A stretch of 64,000 bases of DNA from Trebonia sp963811335 (lineage in GTDB: Bacteria; Actinomycetota; Actinomycetes; Streptosporangiales; Streptosporangiaceae). The stretch's first letter is position 1; each line of letters begins with the position of its first letter. Of the stretch, positions 18,701 to 28,935 are shown piece by piece. The notes under the pieces are model-generated. The model was not told where the DNA came from and did not search any database. It saw only the letters and a program-made list of their open reading frames with translations. The stretch covers positions 1-64,000 of the forward strand of contig CAWERB010000032.1 in assembly GCA_963811335.1 (NCBI GenBank), written 5' to 3'. The position numbers and the translations under genes are program-made.

Positions 18701-19887
18701 TCGCCGAGCCGTACGGCGGCTGGACCGCGAAACTGAACGGCCGCGCGCTCAGGCCGCTCACCTCGCCGGTCGACGGCTGGGCCCAGGGGTTCGTGCTGCC
18801 GACTGGGGGCGGCCGGATCTCGGTCACCCACGACGACCTGGCCCGCGAGCTTTCCCTTTTCCTTGAGCTCGTCGCCGTGCTCGCCGTCTGCCTGCTCGCG
18901 CTCCCCGGTAAGCGCGTCGACCCTGCCGAGGAAGCCGAGGCGGTTGCCGCCCTTCGCGAGGAGGGGAACGGCAGGCGCGCGGCGGCCTCCGCACGGCGGA
19001 GCGCCCGGCCCGCCGTGATCCGCGGTGCCGGGCACCGGACGGCAGGCGACGCCGGCCGGCCAGGGGGTTCCCGCAGGCGCCACCCAGGCCAACTGCCAAG
19101 CACCGCGGCGGACCAGGGCGTGCGCGAGCCGGATGCTGCCGAGGGTAAGACCGCGGTCGGCGTTGTTGAGGGACCGCGCGATGAGCCGGCGAGCGTGCCT
19201 GACCTGCCGGACGGTGCCCCGCACGACGCGCCGTGGGACATGGCGGGCGACTGGGGCAGCGGTTCCCGTACCGCCGCCGCGCCGGACGCCTGGGCGACCG
19301 CCTCGCTCGGCGACGCGTGGGGTACCGGGCCGCAGCGCGCGCCGTGGGAGAGCGGCCCGCAGCCGCCGGTGCCGTCGCCTGGGGCCCGCTCGACCGGTGC
19401 ACAGTCGCGCTACGCCTGGGAGACCGGGCCGCAGTCCACAGTCTCGTCGAGCGGGATCCGCGCGACCGGTGCGCAGTCCCGCTACCCGTTGGAGACCGGC
19501 CCGCAGCAGCGGCCGGCCACGCCCGCCGAAGGCCAGCCGACGTCGCGGACGGGCGGGCAGCCGACGTCGCGGACGGGCGGGCAGCCGACGTCGCGGACGG
19601 GCGGGCAGCCGACGTCGCGGACGGGCGCGCAGCCCGTTGTGCCGGCCGGCCAGGAGCCCGTGGCTCTCCCGCCGTGGGAGTCCGGTGAGTGGCCGACGCT
19701 CGGCGACTCGCCAGGCGCCGGGGGGCGCCAGGACACCCGGCCCGACCCGGGCACCGGGTCTGGTCCCTGGCCGCTCGCCTCGCCGTCGTCCAGGCCGGAG
19801 CGGCACTCGCACCGCGCCGCCAAGCACGGCCGGCCAAGCCGCTGGCGCGGGGCGGGCAAGCGCTCCGACGGGGACGGTGAGTCCTGA
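15793..19887 (+). CDS. Large GT2 glycosyltransferase / multispanning membrane protein
   Basis: 1,364 residues. The N-terminal 250 form a GT-A GT2 domain: TAIIVSHDGARLLPGLVRAL, VDTGSRDRSG, WLLHDDCEPAPDAL with the metal-binding DDC, and FRDDIDFCWR. From about residue 280 there are many membrane helices, then a periplasmic-like region (about 790-1010), a final helix and a long Gly/Pro/Thr-rich tail of about 330 residues containing repeats. It likely adds a sugar to an envelope glycan from a lipid-linked donor. The start is TTG 15793, chosen because the GT2 strand begins a few residues later. It sits between whiB and the DUF5719 gene, as in Streptomyces, and shares one base with the next ATG. Confidence 0.85.
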   Translation: MSANPQIRHAVTAIIVSHDGARLLPGLVRALRAQTYQVEQTVAVDTGSRDRSGAVLAELIGHDAVFGMDRLAGYGDAIAVALRHATRRRSGMTDPSLARVEWIWLLHDDCEPAPDALEQLLRAASKDRTVVVLGPKVLDGQDRRTLREVGVSIDRAGRRVTGIEPGEIDQGQHDHKRAVLAVGSAGMLVRRDVWDRLRGFDPRLRLFRDDIDFCWRVQAAGARVQVVTDAVLYHHELAWRRRRPIDGGNARRLDRQSALYVLAANLPLLAMLRVVGGCVAGYLVRAAYFLLTKQLDQAAAYAFSVLWLFGHPVRLFKARRRRARTMADGYTAVRLFIQPARTPSKIAERFAGLISSGPPQATGGRHKATAEESEEDEQFDDTQSVMRRIIGHPGVQLFTVLLLISLIAERRLLGTSPLGGGALVPAWGGAASLWQKYLAGFHAVSVGSTASAPPYLAVVAGLATVLGGQAWLAVDVLLLGCVPLAGLTAYLASRWLVTATLARVLLAASYALLPVATGAVAAGRLGTSVAFTLLPLIGLSAGRMLTAAPRQARRNAWATGLLIALAAAFAPLTWVLGVVFAIGALAARRWLAAVDPLNAAIVVVTPFFVLFPWSLHLLAGPAAFLSEAGLAPRGLTTAGLRPAALLALSPGGPGLPPLWVTIGLGLALVATVLHGRRTGLVIAGWSVAAAGLLTATLVSRVSVTSPACGPASAGWPGVAVALAAAGLLLASAPAAQRLADIMTNSGESAGPGGQPAAAPPRPAGYGRPVRLAACAALAAAATAPLLVAAFWVKDGVQGPVGSVSAPVLPAFVAAASTSGQQYRTLILRPDHGDLASGGLDYMVVRQGDPALGDPELGTDSAAGAALSRQIAALGAPDDADAGDPGMVLGEFGIRWVLLPGPVSPVLAQRLDAAVGLVALSKAPTYDLWQVTGPVARVRAVAADGTATALSSSAPNGGAITVPASGGTLVLAEPYGGWTAKLNGRALRPLTSPVDGWAQGFVLPTGGGRISVTHDDLARELSLFLELVAVLAVCLLALPGKRVDPAEEAEAVAALREEGNGRRAAASARRSARPAVIRGAGHRTAGDAGRPGGSRRRHPGQLPSTAADQGVREPDAAEGKTAVGVVEGPRDEPASVPDLPDGAPHDAPWDMAGDWGSGSRTAAAPDAWATASLGDAWGTGPQRAPWESGPQPPVPSPGARSTGAQSRYAWETGPQSTVSSSGIRATGAQSRYPLETGPQQRPATPAEGQPTSRTGGQPTSRTGGQPTSRTGGQPTSRTGAQPVVPAGQEPVALPPWESGEWPTLGDSPGAGGRQDTRPDPGTGSGPWPLASPSSRPERHSHRAAKHGRPSRWRGAGKRSDGDGES
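19531..19626 (+). repeat. Four tandem 24-bp repeats inside the GT2 gene tail
   Basis: The 24-bp unit GGGCAGCCGACGTCGCGGAC+GGGC (first copy GGCC...) is repeated four times and encodes QPTSRTGG. Longer degenerate repeats ending TGPQ and TGAQSRY flank it. This is the kind of tract in which replication slippage changes tail length without breaking the frame. Confidence 0.9.
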
Positions 19888-21518
19888 TGCGCCGCCTCGC
19901 CTTGCCGGGGGCGGTAGCGCTCGCGCTTCTCGCCGTGTTCCTGATCGCCCAGCTGACCCAGCCTGGTCCGGCCCGGGTCGCCGTCCAGGGCGGCCAGAGT
20001 GCCACGGTCGGGTCCGTCACCAGGTCCTGCCCGCCGTTTGCGGCGGGCACCGCCGCGGGACGGATCACGATGATCGCACTGCCGCCGCGCACGACGGCCG
20101 GCGCCTCGGCAGCAACGCGGGCCGCCGCCACCCCGGCCGGCGACGCGACGTTCCGCGCGGTCGTCGCCGCGCCTGCCGCAAGCGGCGGTGCGGCGAGCGG
20201 CAAGCCCTCTCCGGCTGGCTCTGCCTCTCCGACGGGTTCACGGCCTCTCCGACGGGCACTGCCTCTCCGACGGGCACGGCCTCCCCGGCCGGCAAGCCGT
20301 CCACGTCAGCGGGTGCGCGCGCCAAGACGACGGAACCTCCGGTCACCGCGCTCGGCATGGTGGAGACGCGCAGCGTGCCCGCCGGCGAAGGCGCCGCGGT
20401 GGCGGCGACCGGCCGGATGGCCGAGGGGTTCGAGGCGGAGCAGTCGGACGCGTCGGGCACCGGGCTGGTGAGCTGCACCCACCCGGGCTCTGACATGTGG
20501 TTCGCGGGCACCGGGCAGTCCGACGGGGCCACGCAGACCCGGCTGTACCTGATGAACACCGGGAACGTCGCGGCCAGCGTGGACGTGACCATCCTGACTG
20601 ACACCGGCCAGCAGAACGGGCTGAATAACGCCATAACGATCGCGCCCGGCCAGTTCGCGGCGGAGAACGTCACGCCGTTCGTGCCCGGATCCCAGGCGCT
20701 GGCCCTGCATGTTCAGACTACCGTCGGCCAGGTAGCCGCCTCCGTCTGGCAGGGCGGCGCCGCGGGCGGCGCGTGGCTGCCGCAGGCGGGTGCCCCGGCG
20801 AGGACCCTGGTGGTCCCTGGCCTCACCGTGGCGAGCAGCGCCGCCAAGCTGTTCGTCGTGGTACCCGGTTCGACCGGCGCGCAGGTGAAGGTGGTGGCCT
20901 ATACCCCGGCGGGCGCCGTGCCTCAGTTTCCCTCCGCCCCGGTCGACGCGTCGGCCGGGGCGGCCACCCCGGTGGCGCTCAACTCGCTTGGCGCCGCCGC
21001 GGCCGGGCTCAAACTGACGTCAAGCGTGCCGATCGTGGCGAGCGTGCTGGTCCCCGGCACGGGAATGGGCGCGTTCACCACCGCGGTGCCCCCGGTCACC
21101 GAGCAGGGCGTGGTGGCCGGGAACCCGGCCGCCCGCGGGGTCACCGTGGGCCTGCTGCTCACCGCGCCGTCGGCTGCCGCACAGGCCAGCATCTCGATGA
21201 TCAGCCCGGACGGCACTGTCACGACACTGCAGGGCGGAGGCTCCGTGACGGTCAAGGCAGGCCATACCCTCGCTGTGGCCGTGCCGAGGCCAGCGGGCGG
21301 CCGGGACTCGTTCGCGATCGTTGTCACGCCGCAGGCAGGCTCGGGGCCGCTCTACGCCGTGCGCGTGGTGACCTCGGGCACTGGCGGCATGTCCGCGCCG
21401 GTGACTTCGCTCCTGCCGGTGCCGAGCGCGCTAGCGTCGATCGCCCTGCCGCCGGCGGAGAACTCCTATAGCGCCGTCATGCCGTTACCGCCGAGGCGGG
21501 ACAGCGCGGTCGGGTTAG
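19887..21518 (+). CDS. DUF5719-family secreted/anchored protein (frameshifted)
   Basis: An N-terminal signal-anchor (LALPGAVALALLAVFLIAQL) is followed by a Ser/Pro/Thr-rich stretch with ASPTGT repeats, then the conserved domain: MVETRSVPAGEG, SCTHPGSDMWFAGTG, YLMNTGNVAASVDV and VAASVWQGGAAGGAWLPQ. The frame shifts near 20230, inside the repeats, and no stop occurs in the homologous frame after NSYSAVMP, so the end at 21518 is approximate; stops lie in the other frames within 40 bases. The gene begins on the last base of the GT2 gene, suggesting an operon and a shared envelope role. Function is unknown; the location outside the membrane is inferred from the anchor. Confidence 0.75.
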
Positions 21519-21568
21519 GGGCGGGCGGTCGGGTTAGGGCGGGCGGGTTAGGGCGGGCGGGCGGGTTA
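21511..21568 (+). repeat. G-rich tandem repeat with GGGTTAG units
   Basis: Four imperfect copies of a unit like GCGGGCGGGTTAGG run from 21511 to the TAA of the opposite-strand zincin gene. Runs of three or more G recur every few bases, so a G-quadruplex is possible on the plus strand. It sits between two converging genes. Confidence 0.75.
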
Positions 21569-22041
21569 GTCAAGGCCGCCGCGATAGCCGGGATCCACCG
21601 AGTCGGGATCGAGGCCGAGGAAGTCGGCGAACTCCTCGACGATAACGTCGAATACCAGGTCGCTCAGCTCTCCGTCGCTCTCCGACCTGGCCATCAGCGG
21701 GCGCCGGTAAACCACGATGCGCGCGGGCGTGGCCGGGCGGGCGGGATGGCCGGGCTCAGGCGACCCGGGGACGGTCCTGGCGAGGGGCAACGGGACGCTG
21801 TCATCGACGAGTTCCTCCGCCTCAGGCACCTCCTGGACGGCGAACTCCACTCCCGCTAGCTCAGCCTCCCAGCGCGGCTCGAGCCGGGCCACCGCGTCAA
21901 GCACCATGTCGTCGAACTGCTGCGACCTGGTGCGGTACAGCGGCACCCCGGGAGGCAGAGCCGGCCACGGACACCGCGCCCGTGCCGGTCGCGCCGCCGG
22001 ATCCGCGGGGGATGAACGGCCCCGTCCTCGCCATTGTGCAC
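21566..22041 (-). CDS. Zincin-like metallopeptidase-family protein (Rv3259 type), frameshifted
   Basis: Starts at GTG 22041 with HNGEDGAV...RRRDRHGRGVRGR and, after a one-base frame change near 21962, continues LPPGVPLYRTRSQQFDDMVLDAVARLEPRW and AGVEFAVQEVP to the end YRRPLMARS...VEEFADFLGLDPDSVDP. This matches the actinobacterial branch of the Zincin_1 family next to DUF3499 and manB. The HExxH zinc motif expected of an active zincin is absent; the equivalent stretch reads VFDVIVEEFADFLG. Peptidase activity is therefore doubtful. It converges on the DUF5719 gene. Confidence 0.75.
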
Positions 22042-22277
22042 AGTTACCGAGGGTATCGCGGTCGTGCGCCGGCCTGGTAGCGCCGGCGGGAGCCCGGGCC
22101 GCGCCGAGCCAGACAAAACGACACGATCGCGAACCATGCCCGGGTGATGGCGTAACCGCCTTCCGGTAGGTACCGTCAGCCGTTGTGAGCGACATCGGAT
22201 ACCGGCCGGCGACCCGGGGGCAGGCGCAGGCGGAACCGTCAGACATCGCTCACGCGAGCATGGTCTCTGGTCGTCCT

Positions 22278-22316
22278 TGGCGGGGGGATACGGGGGGGCG
22301 TCCCCCCGGAAGACAA
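22278..22316 (+). repeat. G-rich palindromic repeat, copy E (core only)
   Basis: GGCGGGGGGATACGGGGGGG then CGTCCCCCCGGAAGACAAC: the core hairpin lies 18 bases upstream of the DUF3499 start, between it and the divergent zincin gene. Confidence 0.8.
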
Positions 22317-22333
22317 CAGTGCGAGGTGGACTG

Positions 22334-22855
22334 GTGAACTCCCGTTGCTGCTCACGCACCGCGTGCAAGCAGCCTCCCGTCTACACGCTCACGTACGTGT
22401 ACAAAGACTCGACGGCCGTCCTGGGCCCGCTCGCTGTCTACGTCGACCCGCACTCGTGGGACCTGTGCGAGATGCACGCCGCCCGGCTCGTGGTGCCCCG
22501 CGGCTGGGATGTAGTCCGGCTGCCCAAGGACCCGGCGCAGGAGCGCGCGGATGACCTTGAGGCGCTCGCGAACGTCGTCCGCGACGTGGCCCGGGCCGAA
22601 CGGGCCAGCCTGGAGCGGAGCGCCCCGGCGCGCCCGGCGGCCCCGCTGCGGCAGGCGGAGCAGTTGCGGCAAGCCGAGCAGTTGCGGCAGGCGGAGCCGA
22701 GGCAGGCGGTGCCGGGCGCCGTGCCGCGGCCCGGCGCACCGCAGCGTCCGCCCGCGGAGCCGGTGGGCCAGGGCGTCGAGGTCGGCCGCCGCGGTCACCT
22801 GCGGGTCGTCCGCTCCGCGCCCGCGCCCGCGCCAGCACCCCAGCCCGAGGGCTGA
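22334..22855 (+). CDS. DUF3499 family protein
   Basis: 173 residues. The conserved N-terminal domain has CCSRTACKQPPVYTLTYVYKDSTAVLGPLAVY and WDLCEMHAARLVVPRGWDVVRL, with cysteines that look metal-binding. This is the DUF3499 signature seen next to manB in mycobacteria (Rv3258c) and Streptomyces. The C-terminal half is Ala/Pro/Gln-rich with a tandem RQAEQL repeat. I chose GTG 22334 with GAGGTGG upstream; the frame is open further upstream, but only through the palindromic repeat. Function is unknown. Confidence 0.85.
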   Translation: MNSRCCSRTACKQPPVYTLTYVYKDSTAVLGPLAVYVDPHSWDLCEMHAARLVVPRGWDVVRLPKDPAQERADDLEALANVVRDVARAERASLERSAPARPAAPLRQAEQLRQAEQLRQAEPRQAVPGAVPRPGAPQRPPAEPVGQGVEVGRRGHLRVVRSAPAPAPAPQPEG

Positions 22856-23035
22856 GCGGCCCTCCCGGCAGGCGCGGCAGCCCTCGTTTGCACGCCATCA
22901 TCGCGTGACCGATAGGTTGATCCTGGGAAGTCAACAGGACGGGATCGGTGGCCCTTCTCATCCTGACATCGACGGGTTCGCTAGATCCTAGGGAGAACGC
23001 AGGGTGGCAGCGGTTCAACGCAGACGGGGGACGAC

Positions 23036-24400
23036 GTGGCAGATCTGAACGCGATCTTCAAGGCCTATGACGTTCGCGGTGTCGTTCCCGACGAGCTTGA
23101 CGAGTCCGTAGCCGAGGCCGTCGGTGCGGCATTCGTGCGGTCCACCGGGGCGAAGACCCTCGTCACCCTGCATGACATGCGCCCGACCAGCGAGCCGCTC
23201 GCCGACGCGCTCGGCCGGGGCGCGGCATCACAGGGCGCCGACGTGATCCGCGGCGGGCTCGGCTCGACCGACATGGTGTACTACGCGAGCGGTTTCCTCG
23301 GCATCCCCGGCGCGATGGTCACCGCGAGCCACAACCCGGCCAGGTACAACGGGATCAAGCTCTGCCGGGCCGGTGCCAAGCCGGTCGGCGTCGAGACCGG
23401 GCTGGCCGAGGTCAGGCAGATGGTCGAGCACGGGGTGCCGGCGTTCGACGGCCCGCCAGGCAAGGTGACGAGCAAGGACCTGCTCCCCGGGTACGCCGAG
23501 TACCTCAAGAACCTGGTGGACATCTCCGGGATCCGCCCGCTCACGACGGTGGTGGACGCGGGCAACGGCATGGGCGGCCACACAGTGCCGACCGTGTTCG
23601 AGGGCCTGCCGATCACCATGATCCCGCTCTACTTCGAGCTCGACGGGACGTTCCCTAACCACGAGGCGAACCCCATCGACCCCAAGAACCTGCGCGACCT
23701 GCAGCAGGCGGTCAGGGACAACGGTGCCGACATCGGCCTCGCCTTCGACGGCGACGCCGACCGGTGCTTCGTCGTCGACGAGCGCGGCGAGATCGTCAGC
23801 CCGTCGGTGCTGACCGCGCTGATCGCGGCCAACGAGCTGGCGAGGGAGCCGGGCGCGACGGTCATCCACAACCTGATCACCTCACAAGCGGTCCCCGAGC
23901 TGATCACCGAGCACGGCGGCACCCCGGTCCGCACCCGGGTCGGCCACTCGTTCATCAAGGCGAAGATGGCGGAGACTAACGCCATCTTCGGCGGCGAGCA
24001 CTCAGGTCACTTCTACTTCAGGGACTTCTGGTTCGCCGACTCGGGCATGCTCGCCGCGCTGCACACGCTCGCGGTGCTCGGCCGCGACGACCGGCCGCTG
24101 TCGGTCATTCTCGCCGACTTCGCCAGGTACGCGGCGAGCGGCGAGATTAACAGCAAGGTCGACGACCAGGCCGCCGCCACGCAGCGGGTCAGGGACGTGT
24201 ACGCGTTCCAGCCCGGGGTGACCACGGACGAGCTCGACGGGCTGACCGTCTCGGGCGACGGCTGGTGGTTCAACCTCCGGCCGTCCAACACCGAGCCGCT
24301 GCTGCGGCTGAACATCGAGGCCGCGGACGAGGTAGAGGTGGCCGCGATCAGAGACGAGGTGCTCGGCCTTGTACGCGGCACGGGCACCGGTCCCGAATGA
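23036..24400 (+). CDS. manB: Phosphomannomutase/phosphoglucomutase
   Basis: 454 residues with all alpha-phosphohexomutase motifs: KAYDVRGVVPDE at the start, TASHNPARYNG with the phosphoserine, FDGDADRCF binding Mg, GEHSGHFYF for sugar recognition and RPSNTEPLLRLN for phosphate binding. It interconverts the 1- and 6-phosphates of mannose or glucose and supplies GDP-mannose for envelope glycans. Start is GTG 23036. The Trm112-like and SIS-isomerase genes follow on the same strand within 230 bases, as in mycobacteria (Rv3257c-Rv3256c). Confidence 0.95.
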   Translation: MADLNAIFKAYDVRGVVPDELDESVAEAVGAAFVRSTGAKTLVTLHDMRPTSEPLADALGRGAASQGADVIRGGLGSTDMVYYASGFLGIPGAMVTASHNPARYNGIKLCRAGAKPVGVETGLAEVRQMVEHGVPAFDGPPGKVTSKDLLPGYAEYLKNLVDISGIRPLTTVVDAGNGMGGHTVPTVFEGLPITMIPLYFELDGTFPNHEANPIDPKNLRDLQQAVRDNGADIGLAFDGDADRCFVVDERGEIVSPSVLTALIAANELAREPGATVIHNLITSQAVPELITEHGGTPVRTRVGHSFIKAKMAETNAIFGGEHSGHFYFRDFWFADSGMLAALHTLAVLGRDDRPLSVILADFARYAASGEINSKVDDQAAATQRVRDVYAFQPGVTTDELDGLTVSGDGWWFNLRPSNTEPLLRLNIEAADEVEVAAIRDEVLGLVRGTGTGPE

Positions 24401-24425
24401 CACACGTGACGTTGAACAAGAGGAT

Positions 24426-24599
24426 ATGAAGATGGAACTCGAAGCGTGGGTGCTCGACATCATCGTCTGCCCCAAGTGCCGGGCCGCCCTGCGTGCTGAC
24501 GACGCCGCCAGCGAGCTTGTGTGCACCGGGTGCGGGCTCGCCTACCCGGTCAGGGACAACATCCCGGTGCTGCTTGTCGACGAGGCACGCCAGCCGTGA
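24426..24599 (+). CDS. Trm112-family small zinc-ribbon protein
   Basis: 57 residues: IIVCPKCRAALRADD and LVCTGCGLAYPVRDNIPVLL give two CxxC pairs of a zinc ribbon and the typical IPVLL ending of the YcaR/Trm112 family. Eukaryotic Trm112 activates methyltransferases; the role of this bacterial form is unclear. ATG 24426 and ATG 24432 are both possible starts. It lies between manB and the SIS isomerase gene, a conserved actinobacterial arrangement. Confidence 0.85.
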   Translation: MKMELEAWVLDIIVCPKCRAALRADDAASELVCTGCGLAYPVRDNIPVLLVDEARQP

Positions 24600-24627
24600 G
24601 CCGGGGTCGCCCCACCGGGCCGCAACC

Positions 24628-25860
24628 ATGAACACGCCGCCTGGCGGGTCGGCACTCGCGGCGCTCCGCCTCGATGACCCGGAGATCGTCGAGGCAGGCG
24701 ATCCCGGCGGCATGCTGCGGCAGGTCGCCTCGTCGGCCGCGCAGGTCCGCACGGCGCTGCGGGCTTGCGCCGAGGCGGACCTGTCCGCCCTGCGCCCAGA
24801 CGCCCGTCCCCGCGCGATCGTGGTGGCCGGGTCAGGCGGTGCGGGCGGCTCCGCGTTCGCCGGCGACGCGCTCGCCGCGATCTGCGGTACCGGCGCCCCG
24901 GTCCAGGTGACCGGGGTATCCGGCTGGCAGCTGCCCGGCTGGATCGGCGCCGCCGACCTGGTGATCGCGGTGTCGCGGTCGGGGCATACCGCCGAAGCGC
25001 TCGCGCTGGCCGGCGAGGCGGCGCGGCGCGGCTGTTACATGGTCGGGGTGGGCGCGCCGGGCTCGCCGTTGCAGGAGCTCACCGCGCGAGCCAGGGGGAC
25101 GTTCATCCCGGTGACAACCGTCGGGCCGGCCAGGGCCATGCCGTGGGCGCTGACCGTGCCGTTGCTCGTCTGCGCTGACCGGCTCGGGGTGGCGCGGGTC
25201 GACGCGGCGGCCTACGAGGCGGCGGCTGCCGTCATGGAGGACGTGTCGCACCAGTGCCGGCCGGCGAGTGAGTCGTTCGTCAACCCGGCTAAGTCGCTGG
25301 CGCTCGACCTGGTGGGCAGGCTGCCGGTCATCTGGGGCGGCTCGCCGGTCGCGGCCGCGGCGGCCCGGCGGTTCGCCTCGCAGCTTGCCGCGAATGCCAA
25401 GTACCCGGCGCTGGTCGGCGTCCTGCCCGACGCCGGGCATGACCAGGTGGCGACGTTCGACGGCCCGTACGCGCCGCCGCCGGAGCCCGCCTTCCCCGCC
25501 GCCGAGGACCTCGGCGGCGTCTTCGACGACGCGGACTTCGCTGAGTTCTCCGACGAGGACGACGCGGAGCTTGACGGCCTGTCAGGCGACGAGGCATCGC
25601 TGCGGCTCGTGCTGATCGCCGACCGGGCCGGCGAGCATCCCTCAGTGGAGCGGGCCAGGGCGGCGGCCACGTCCCTTGCCGCCGTCCGCGGCATCGACGT
25701 TTCCGACATCACGATGGAGGCCGGCGACCCGCTGCGGCGGCTCGCCGGCGCGGTCCAGTTGCTTGACTACGCTTCGGTGTACCTCGGGATCGCGAGCGGC
25801 ATCGACCCGCTGGCGATCGCCGCGATCAAGGACCTGCGGGACCTGACCGGCCGCGAGTAA
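24628..25860 (+). CDS. SIS-domain phosphoglucose/phosphomannose isomerase-like protein
   Basis: 410 residues with two SIS sugar-isomerase lobes: AIVVAGSGGAGGSAFAGDAL and VIAVSRSGHTAEALAL in the first, ALVGVLPDAGHDQ in the middle. It corresponds to the manB-linked gene of mycobacteria (Rv3256c) and to bifunctional phosphoglucose/phosphomannose isomerases, so it probably feeds fructose-6-phosphate to mannose-6-phosphate. An acidic insert (about 285-325) is rich in Asp/Glu. ATG 24628 begins 28 bases after the Trm112-like gene. Confidence 0.8.
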   Translation: MNTPPGGSALAALRLDDPEIVEAGDPGGMLRQVASSAAQVRTALRACAEADLSALRPDARPRAIVVAGSGGAGGSAFAGDALAAICGTGAPVQVTGVSGWQLPGWIGAADLVIAVSRSGHTAEALALAGEAARRGCYMVGVGAPGSPLQELTARARGTFIPVTTVGPARAMPWALTVPLLVCADRLGVARVDAAAYEAAAAVMEDVSHQCRPASESFVNPAKSLALDLVGRLPVIWGGSPVAAAAARRFASQLAANAKYPALVGVLPDAGHDQVATFDGPYAPPPEPAFPAAEDLGGVFDDADFAEFSDEDDAELDGLSGDEASLRLVLIADRAGEHPSVERARAAATSLAAVRGIDVSDITMEAGDPLRRLAGAVQLLDYASVYLGIASGIDPLAIAAIKDLRDLTGRE

Positions 25861-25912
25861 ACCTTATGCAACTGGTAAAGATGACCTCATCTCGACTGGG
25901 TATGCTGCGCCG

Positions 25913-26890
25913 GTGAGGGCCGTCATCGCCGCGCTCGCGGCCAATCTGGGCATCGCCATCGCCAAGTTCGCCGCCTTCCTCGTCACCGGCTCGGCGTCGA
26001 TGCTCGCCGAGGCGGTGCACTCGGTCGCCGACACGGGAAACGAGGTGCTGCTGCTGATCGGCGCGGGCCGGTCACGCCGGGCGCGCACCACCGAGCACCC
26101 GTTCGGTTACGCCAGGGAGCGGTACTTCTACGCGTTCGTGGTCGCGGTGATGCTGTTCACCGTGGGCGCGGTCTTCTCGATCTACGACGGCGTGCACAAG
26201 ATTGTCTCCGGGGGAGAACTCCAGTCCCCGGAGGTCGCCTACGCCGTGCTCGGCCTGTCGATGATCCTCGAAGGCTTCTCGCTGCGCACCGCGATCCACG
26301 AGGCCAACGAGGTGCGCGGGGACCGTAACTGGCGGCAGTTCGTTCACCTGACGAAGCTGCCCGAGCTGCCGGTCGTGCTGCTCGAGGACACCGCGGCGCT
26401 CATCGGGCTCTTCCTCGCCTTCCTCGGGGTGCTGCTTTCCCAGCTGACCGGGAACGACAAGTGGGACGGAGTCGGGTCGGTGGCGGTCGGCGTGCTGCTC
26501 GGCTGCGCTGCCTTCATCGTGGGCTACGAGACCAAGAGCCTGCTGATCGGTGAGTCGGCCACGGAGGAGATGTCGGCGCGGATTGTGGCCGCGCTCGAGG
26601 GCGGCCCCGAGCGGTTCCGCGTCATCCACCTGCGGACCTCGCACATCGGCCCAGAGGCCTTGCTTGTCGTCGCCAAAGTCGGCGTGGCACCCGAGCAGAC
26701 CGCCGCCGCCCTGGCGGCGGCCATCGACGTCGCGGAGCAGCGGGTCCGCGCGGCGGTGCCGATCGCGGAGACCATCTACCTGGAGCCGGACATCTACCAC
26801 CCGGGCCAGGCGGATCCGGCGGACCCGTCGGTGGAGATCGTCCAGCGGGCCAAGCGCCGCTCCCGCCTCAAGAGCCAGCGCCGCCCCTGA
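25913..26890 (+). CDS. Cation diffusion facilitator (CDF) metal transporter
   Basis: 325 residues with about five or six membrane helices. SMLAEAVHSVADTGNE holds the HxxxD metal site and EDTAALIGLFLAF the second helix-borne acidic site. The C-terminal part is a cytoplasmic metal-sensing fold ending in a basic tail. CDF proteins export Zn2+, Mn2+ or Fe2+ in exchange for protons. GTG 25913 was chosen because the first helix starts at once. The gene converges on and overlaps by 23 bases a MerR-type regulator, a natural candidate for its control, although no operator could be identified. Confidence 0.9.
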   Translation: MRAVIAALAANLGIAIAKFAAFLVTGSASMLAEAVHSVADTGNEVLLLIGAGRSRRARTTEHPFGYARERYFYAFVVAVMLFTVGAVFSIYDGVHKIVSGGELQSPEVAYAVLGLSMILEGFSLRTAIHEANEVRGDRNWRQFVHLTKLPELPVVLLEDTAALIGLFLAFLGVLLSQLTGNDKWDGVGSVAVGVLLGCAAFIVGYETKSLLIGESATEEMSARIVAALEGGPERFRVIHLRTSHIGPEALLVVAKVGVAPEQTAAALAAAIDVAEQRVRAAVPIAETIYLEPDIYHPGQADPADPSVEIVQRAKRRSRLKSQRRP

Positions 26891-27242
26891 CGGCGCGCAG
26901 CGCGCGCAGCGCGCGCTCCTTCTCGAAGTCAAGTGCGCGGCCCGCGCCGGGGCCCGCGGGGACATGGCCGGTACGGCGGCCCAGGTCGGCGACCGCGGCC
27001 CGGGCGGCCGGGTCGGACAGCACGCGCAGCCCGAACGCCAGTGCGGCTGGCGTGATGTCGAAGCGCCGCTCGATGGCCAGCGCCGCCGTAATGGCGGCGA
27101 GATCCTCCTCGGTGAACTGCCGGTGGGCATGGCCCCGGCCGGTCGGGCGGTCCCGCAGCGGCGGCAGCAGCCCGAGCTCCTCCCGGTAACGGAGCATGCG
27201 GGGGGACATGCCGAGGCGGGCAGCGGCCTCAGTGATGCGCAT
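26868..27242 (-). CDS. MerR-family transcriptional regulator
   Basis: 124 residues. The N-terminal winged helix reads RITEAAARLGMSPRMLRYREELGLLPP, and RQFTEEDLAAI continues the MerR pattern. The dimerisation/sensor part is short and contains no cysteine cluster, so metal sensing is not supported by the sequence. ATG 27242 is the start; a TTG at 27251 is in frame. TTGACA at 27270-27265 (minus strand) may be a -35 box. The 3' end overlaps the transporter gene tail-to-tail. Confidence 0.8.
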   Translation of the reverse strand: MRITEAAARLGMSPRMLRYREELGLLPPLRDRPTGRGHAHRQFTEEDLAAITAALAIERRFDITPAALAFGLRVLSDPAARAAVADLGRRTGHVPAGPGAGRALDFEKERALRALRAVRGGAGS

Positions 27243-27442
27243 GCGTAACAACCTAACATTCTACTGTCAAAAATGTGCCAGTCGCGGTGCACCAGGCCCT
27301 CCGGATCCCGTAGCGTCATGATGGTCGCAGATGACTCGAGGGGGCGACCACCGCACCCCGGCCGCGCGCGCGAGATGGCAGGGACCACCAGTCAGACAGG
27401 CGCGCCAGGGCATACGGGGCCAACCGATGAAGGGAAGAGCGC

Positions 27443-28880
<1,438 letters not shown>

Positions 28881-28882
<2 letters not shown>

Positions 28883-28935
28883 TTTTCGAGGGGGCGATGG
28901 CAAAACCCGCCATCTTATCGCCCCCTCGAAAATCA
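28881..28935 (+). terminator. Strong hairpin after sahH
   Basis: GATTTTCGAGGGGGCGATGG and its near-perfect complement at 28909-28935 form a stem of about 21 bp beginning in the sahH stop codon region. There is no T-run on the plus strand, so it may act as an intrinsic-like terminator or an mRNA 3' stabiliser. Confidence 0.65.

Noticed and set aside
19531..19626. CRISPR-like array
   Set aside because: The four 24-bp units are directly adjacent, without spacers, and lie in the frame of the GT2 gene tail.
27253..27442. SAH or SAM riboswitch before sahH
   Set aside because: I looked for the conserved cores and did not find them; only a simple hairpin is present.
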